Assembly (NCBI GenBank): GCA_037975125.1 | Contig: CM075857.1 | Location: 44,529,172-44,593,171, forward strand | DNA: 64,000 nt | Origin: Latrodectus hesperus | Taxonomy: Eukaryota; Arthropoda; Arachnida; Araneae; Theridiidae | Direction of reading: 5' to 3' | Shown here: piece by piece, positions 60,418-64,000 of the stretch | Numbering within the stretch: the stretch's first letter is position 1 | Layout: every line of letters starts with the position of its first letter | Position numbers and translations under genes: made by a program | The notes under the pieces: model-generated | What the model was told of the DNA's origin: nothing | The model's database searches: none | What the model saw: only the letters and a program-made list of their open reading frames with translations

Positions 60418-61797
60418 ACAGGGTGTTTATAAAATGCTGGACATGTTTTGATGTTTAAGAATTCATAAAATGCTAAAATTATAAACTTATGAAGTTTATA
60501 CATAGAACCATGCTTATTATATTCATTTGTAGTGAACATTAAAATAGAAAATTCCCTTTTCCCAATTCAATATCATTTTTTTAGTAAATATCGCCAGCAC
60601 CATATTAATAATTTTTTTTGACAAAGATTAGAGAATGCATTGTTATGTTTACATTTATTGCAATAATTTTTGATGTTTTATACTATATAAATTTTTATTC
60701 AATGGAAAATTTAGGAGAATAACAACACAAGAGAAAGCATAGACATTATAGTGGTTCACCAAAACGGAATCAATATTACAAAGATAAATTACAGAAGATT
60801 ATACCAGAAAGATTCCCCAAACAGCATTTTGAGTAGAAAAATGAAGTTTGAGGAATCTGTATCTTAAACAAGACTTATCCTAGGTGTCTTGGTACAAATG
60901 ATGTAGAGCATGTCAAAAATAGTCTTCGGGGATCTGTGAGATAAGCAGCAAGAGAATTGAATATGTCAGTTTTGACTGCACAAGTTTCTTAGGAAGAAAT
61001 TAAAACTGTATGCTTAGGATGTTCAAATTGTTCAAGTCTTGGAACTGGATAAACCAAAGAGGATGAACTTTGCAACAGGCATGTTAAAGATAGTGCTTGA
61101 TTCCTTAATTGAATATTGTTTTGATTATTTTACTTTCATCTTTCTGGTACAGTAAATTGCCACAAAGTATGCACATGGACATCTGGAAACTACTATGAAA
61201 ACTGTGACATACAAAGGCCTTACCCAAGGGTGGATGTTTAATGTGGTCTTATGTGTAAATAAGTCATTGGCCATTTTTCTCATTGAAAAGATATTCCTTG
61301 TTATTTACTTAGGCAAGTTTAAAAAAATTCCATATTCCCACAATTGGAAGGGTTTCAGCCAATTTAATTTTTAACAAGTTGATGCATCCTCATTGAGTTA
61401 TCATTATCCATAGTTTTGAACATTTACCAGAAAAATAGATTGGGTGTGATGGATTCAGTTCCTGTGGCACCTATATCACTAATCTAATGGCACTTAAATT
61501 TCCTTTTTGGGTAAAATTTAGTCTTTTAGAGATTAGTATTGTTTACAAGAGGAAAGTGTCAAATATAATGACTTAAAAGTAAGGATTTCAGACTCTATGG
61601 ATGCTGATATACTTGCCTGTACATTGTATGAAACTGTCAATCATCTTGATATTTTGTGTCAAATGGCACACATGTGGAAATACATTAATAAAGACCACAG
61701 AACTTTTTAGATCCATCTAACCATTAGGGTTAATTTATCTTCATTATTTTATGAATTGTTTAACATCAAAATATATCCAACATTTTAGACACCCTGT
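60418..61797 (+). mobile_element. Decayed mariner-like element
   Basis: About 1.38 kb between similar inverted ends: ACAGGGTGTTTATAAAATGC at 60418 and, in complement, ACAGGGTGTCTAAAATGTTGG ending at 61797, with a further match at GTTTTGATGTTTAA. Inside, broken plus-strand frames recall a mariner-type transposase. Around 60900 one reads VKNSLRGSVR with AARELNMSV; near 61468 the remains of a PRSPDLTPLDFFLWG-type motif can be seen. Many stops and frameshifts; inactive. Confidence 0.65.
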
Positions 61798-63202
61798 CTT
61801 TTTCTTTATCATGGGATTCCATTTGGTGCACAGTAATGAATTTACCTTTATAATGATTAATAATATATTTTCCCCATGTAAAAAAGTTTTATCAAAATAA
61901 CCTTAGGATAAACTTGAATAACATACTTCAAAAAGCCTTGATACAACCCTATTCAATAATCATCTGGTTTCAAATTGTGTACATTATAAAAAGATAAGTC
62001 AAATATTTTTCTGTGACACTTGTTAAAAAAATTCTTTAGATTAAATATGCATAAGAATCTTAAATAAAGAAAAACTAAACAAAATTGTAAAATATGTACT
62101 GCTTCTTTATCTTAGTATACATAGCTAAAATTAGATAGTTTGAAAAAGAGAGTAAAATTTTCTTCTTCTAAAATATGTTTATATATGTAAGTGAAGTGAA
62201 TTTAGAATTATGGATTCACATTTATTTCAATAAATAAAAAACATTTTAAAATAATTTAAAAATTACCATTTTGCAGGTACATATTAACATAATAAAATTA
62301 TTAGTAGTACAAAAAATACATATTTATAGCATCAGAATATTTTTTATTTTACTTCATCTTGCATTATTTTTTTCTATAATGAGTTTTCGGTCTGTCAAAA
62401 TTCTGATTTTTTGATTATTCTGATGAGGCTTGATTCCTATTTTGTAGTAGATTGCAATCTGCTTAAAATGTCAGTTTTAATTGTAATTGTTTGAAAAAAA
62501 TGACCATACAGTGACAAATTAAAACAAAACTGAAAATTTCCTCTGACAACATTTAAACATTTGTACTTTTGATTTTAAAGTTAATAATAAATAATTCATT
62601 TATGAATGCAATGAAAGCAATTTACAAAACAGCATAAAAGTTTTCTTTTAAAATATTCAAAAATGAATTATTTCTTTTTTATACTGTATAAAGATGGAAA
62701 ATAGACCATTTCAATTAACAATGTCATAATTTTCATTGTGTACTATGTGTGTCTGCAAATATATATACATAGGCTCAAAATTAAAATGAAAAAAAAATTG
62801 CATTTAAATAAAGTACCATAGATTATAAAATGTTTTTAAAGCCATTTTAAAGATACTATAGGAATAAATTAACACAGATAAAATAACAGGCTGATAAAAA
62901 TAAAATCATAAAATGATACAAATAAAAGGATTTTACATAATTTTATTTTAAAATTTTCTGTTTACACAAATTCATCTTTTACATAGAAGATATGTAGCAA
63001 ATGGAAAAATATATCACAAAAATTGTAAAAATCACAAATGATCAAATTAAAAATTTTATAAAGTCCACATTTGGGAATCTAGCATACATCATAATTAGAA
63101 AATATATAGTTTGGTCTTAATTAAAAAAAGACATCATTAATTTTCAAAACAAAATTGATCTCAAATGAAATAATATTACACTTCTGAATTCTGATAGAAA
63201 TA
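61798..63202. other. Intergenic DNA / RABIF 3' region
   Basis: AT-rich. An AATAAA on the minus strand at 62942-62947, 256 nt past the RABIF stop, could be its polyadenylation signal. Nothing else recognised. Confidence 0.5.
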
Positions 63203-63436
63203 TTAAGAGTAATTAACTTTACCTAGTGAAACATATGAAAGTTTAGTATTCAAATCATGCCAACCAATTGGTCCAATTTCACAATCAGCACAAATCAAGT
63301 ATTTAACACCTTCCACAGTTTTACTGAAACCAACATTTTCAAAAGCATACATATTATCAACACACCAATACTTATGAGATGATTTGTCTTCTTTCTTTAC
63401 TTCACCTTCTTTAGTTGGTGATTCAGGCAGCTTAAA
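63203..63436 (-). CDS. RABIF: RABIF/MSS4 last exon (5' part outside window)
   Basis: A 78-codon exon from a TTACAG acceptor at 63437 to TAA at 63205-63203. It encodes FKLPESPTKEGEVKKEDKSS, then HKYWCVDNMYAFENVGF and YLICADCEIGPIGWHDL. This is almost identical to the human MSS4 core (WLVEDMFIFENVGFTK / FLVCADCEIGPIGWH), including the second zinc-binding CxxC. MSS4 binds nucleotide-free secretory Rabs (for example Rab8 and Rab10) and acts as an exchange factor or chaperone. The N-terminal part with the first CxxC is not between 63437 and 64000. The gene converges on TRAPPC2L. Confidence 0.95.
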   Translation of the reverse strand, partial: FKLPESPTKEGEVKKEDKSSHKYWCVDNMYAFENVGFSKTVEGVKYLICADCEIGPIGWHDLNTKLSYVSLGKVNYS

Positions 63437-64000
63437 CTGTAATTATGTAAAATTTTCTTTAAAAAAACAAATATTTCAAATGTTAATGTCAAATATATAT
63501 ATACATAAGTGGCATGCAGTCCACTGCACACCCTGGCAAAATAAGGACAATTTTCTGCATCTATGTCTACCCATCTTTATATGGTATATAATAAATCTTT
63601 ATAATATATTCAAATATTATGTTGATTTCCTTGCCTGTATTTTCGCAGTGCGTGCGATACTAGGTGCTGCACCAGGTAGCGCGTTCAAAAGCAAGCGAAC
63701 ATAGGAAGTTTTGATGTGTATGCACTGTGCACTAATAGAAAATGGAGCTTTATATGTATGTGCTACTGGAGAAGCACAACATATATAGCACTGAGGCCAG
63801 TGCAGCTATTTTTCCTGCACTTGGCATTCAGAATCATTCAAAGGTATGATTTATTAAGCGTTGTATTACAGCGGGAACTTATGTGCAGAAGTGCTTTTGG
63901 TTTTTTTAACTGATTAACTGGCCATATGATTTTGAAAACGGTTAATGTTTAAATTTATATATATTCTATTTAATATTTTACAAAAAACTAACTTAGATAT
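63437..64000. other. RABIF intron with an unidentified GC-richer segment
   Basis: 63500-63900 is more GC- and CpG-rich than its surroundings (GCAGTGCGTGCGATACTAGG, AGGTAGCGCGTTC). Plus-strand ORFs at 63384-63704 and 63716-63913 overlap the exon antisense or show no motif. It may be an uncharacterised mobile element. Confidence 0.35.

Overview
This window is eukaryotic, very AT-rich and intron-rich. It holds three conserved animal genes surrounded by transposable elements. The mix of Ty3/Gypsy, Jockey-like LINE, Tc1/mariner and tRNA-derived SINE sequence suggests an arthropod, and I lean towards a chelicerate such as a spider. That placement is inference from element style, not proof.

The left 38 kb is one minus-strand gene that matches ANKS6 (samcystin), an ankyrin-repeat plus SAM-domain protein. 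Sixteen exons can be placed between 37949 (start codon) and 325. Their phases agree and they add up to 1833 nt (611 codons). The last visible exon contains only the beginning of the SAM domain; the rest lies left of the window. Its introns have collected a full-length Gypsy LTR retrotransposon (10146-16421), an internally deleted LINE copy flanked by a 10-bp duplication (8695-9544), a SINE (17253-17515), an inverted LTR fragment (19061-19206), a Tc1-type transposon with perfect inverted repeats but a broken transposase (19682-21231), a Tc1 relic (about 27.75-28.62 kb) and two Jockey-like LINE fragments (32.5-32.9 and 35.67-35.95 kb).

Head to head with ANKS6, with 783 bp between the start codons, is TRAPPC2L on the plus strand: five exons, 38733-58361, 138 aa, complete. 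Its 11.7-kb first intron holds a 261-bp foldback palindrome (44620-44880) and a minus-strand pair of ORFs. One ORF is a Mutator-like transposase domain and the other a YqaJ/lambda-exonuclease-type nuclease, and they are joined out of frame at an A8 run. Its third intron holds two tRNA-derived SINEs with clear target-site duplications. Downstream, after a decayed mariner-like element (about 60.4-61.8 kb), lies the last exon of RABIF/MSS4 on the minus strand (63203-63436), convergent with TRAPPC2L.

TRAPPC2L and RABIF both act on Rab-dependent membrane traffic, and ANKS6 acts at the ciliary inversin compartment in vertebrates. Nothing here shows that the neighbourhood is functional rather than accidental, apart from the shared ANKS6/TRAPPC2L promoter interval. 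The most unusual items are the transposase-plus-YqaJ locus, the GGGAAAC frameshift candidate in a young Gypsy element, the TTGGCGA array in its LTRs, the 'half-LINE', and several perfect hairpins in introns.
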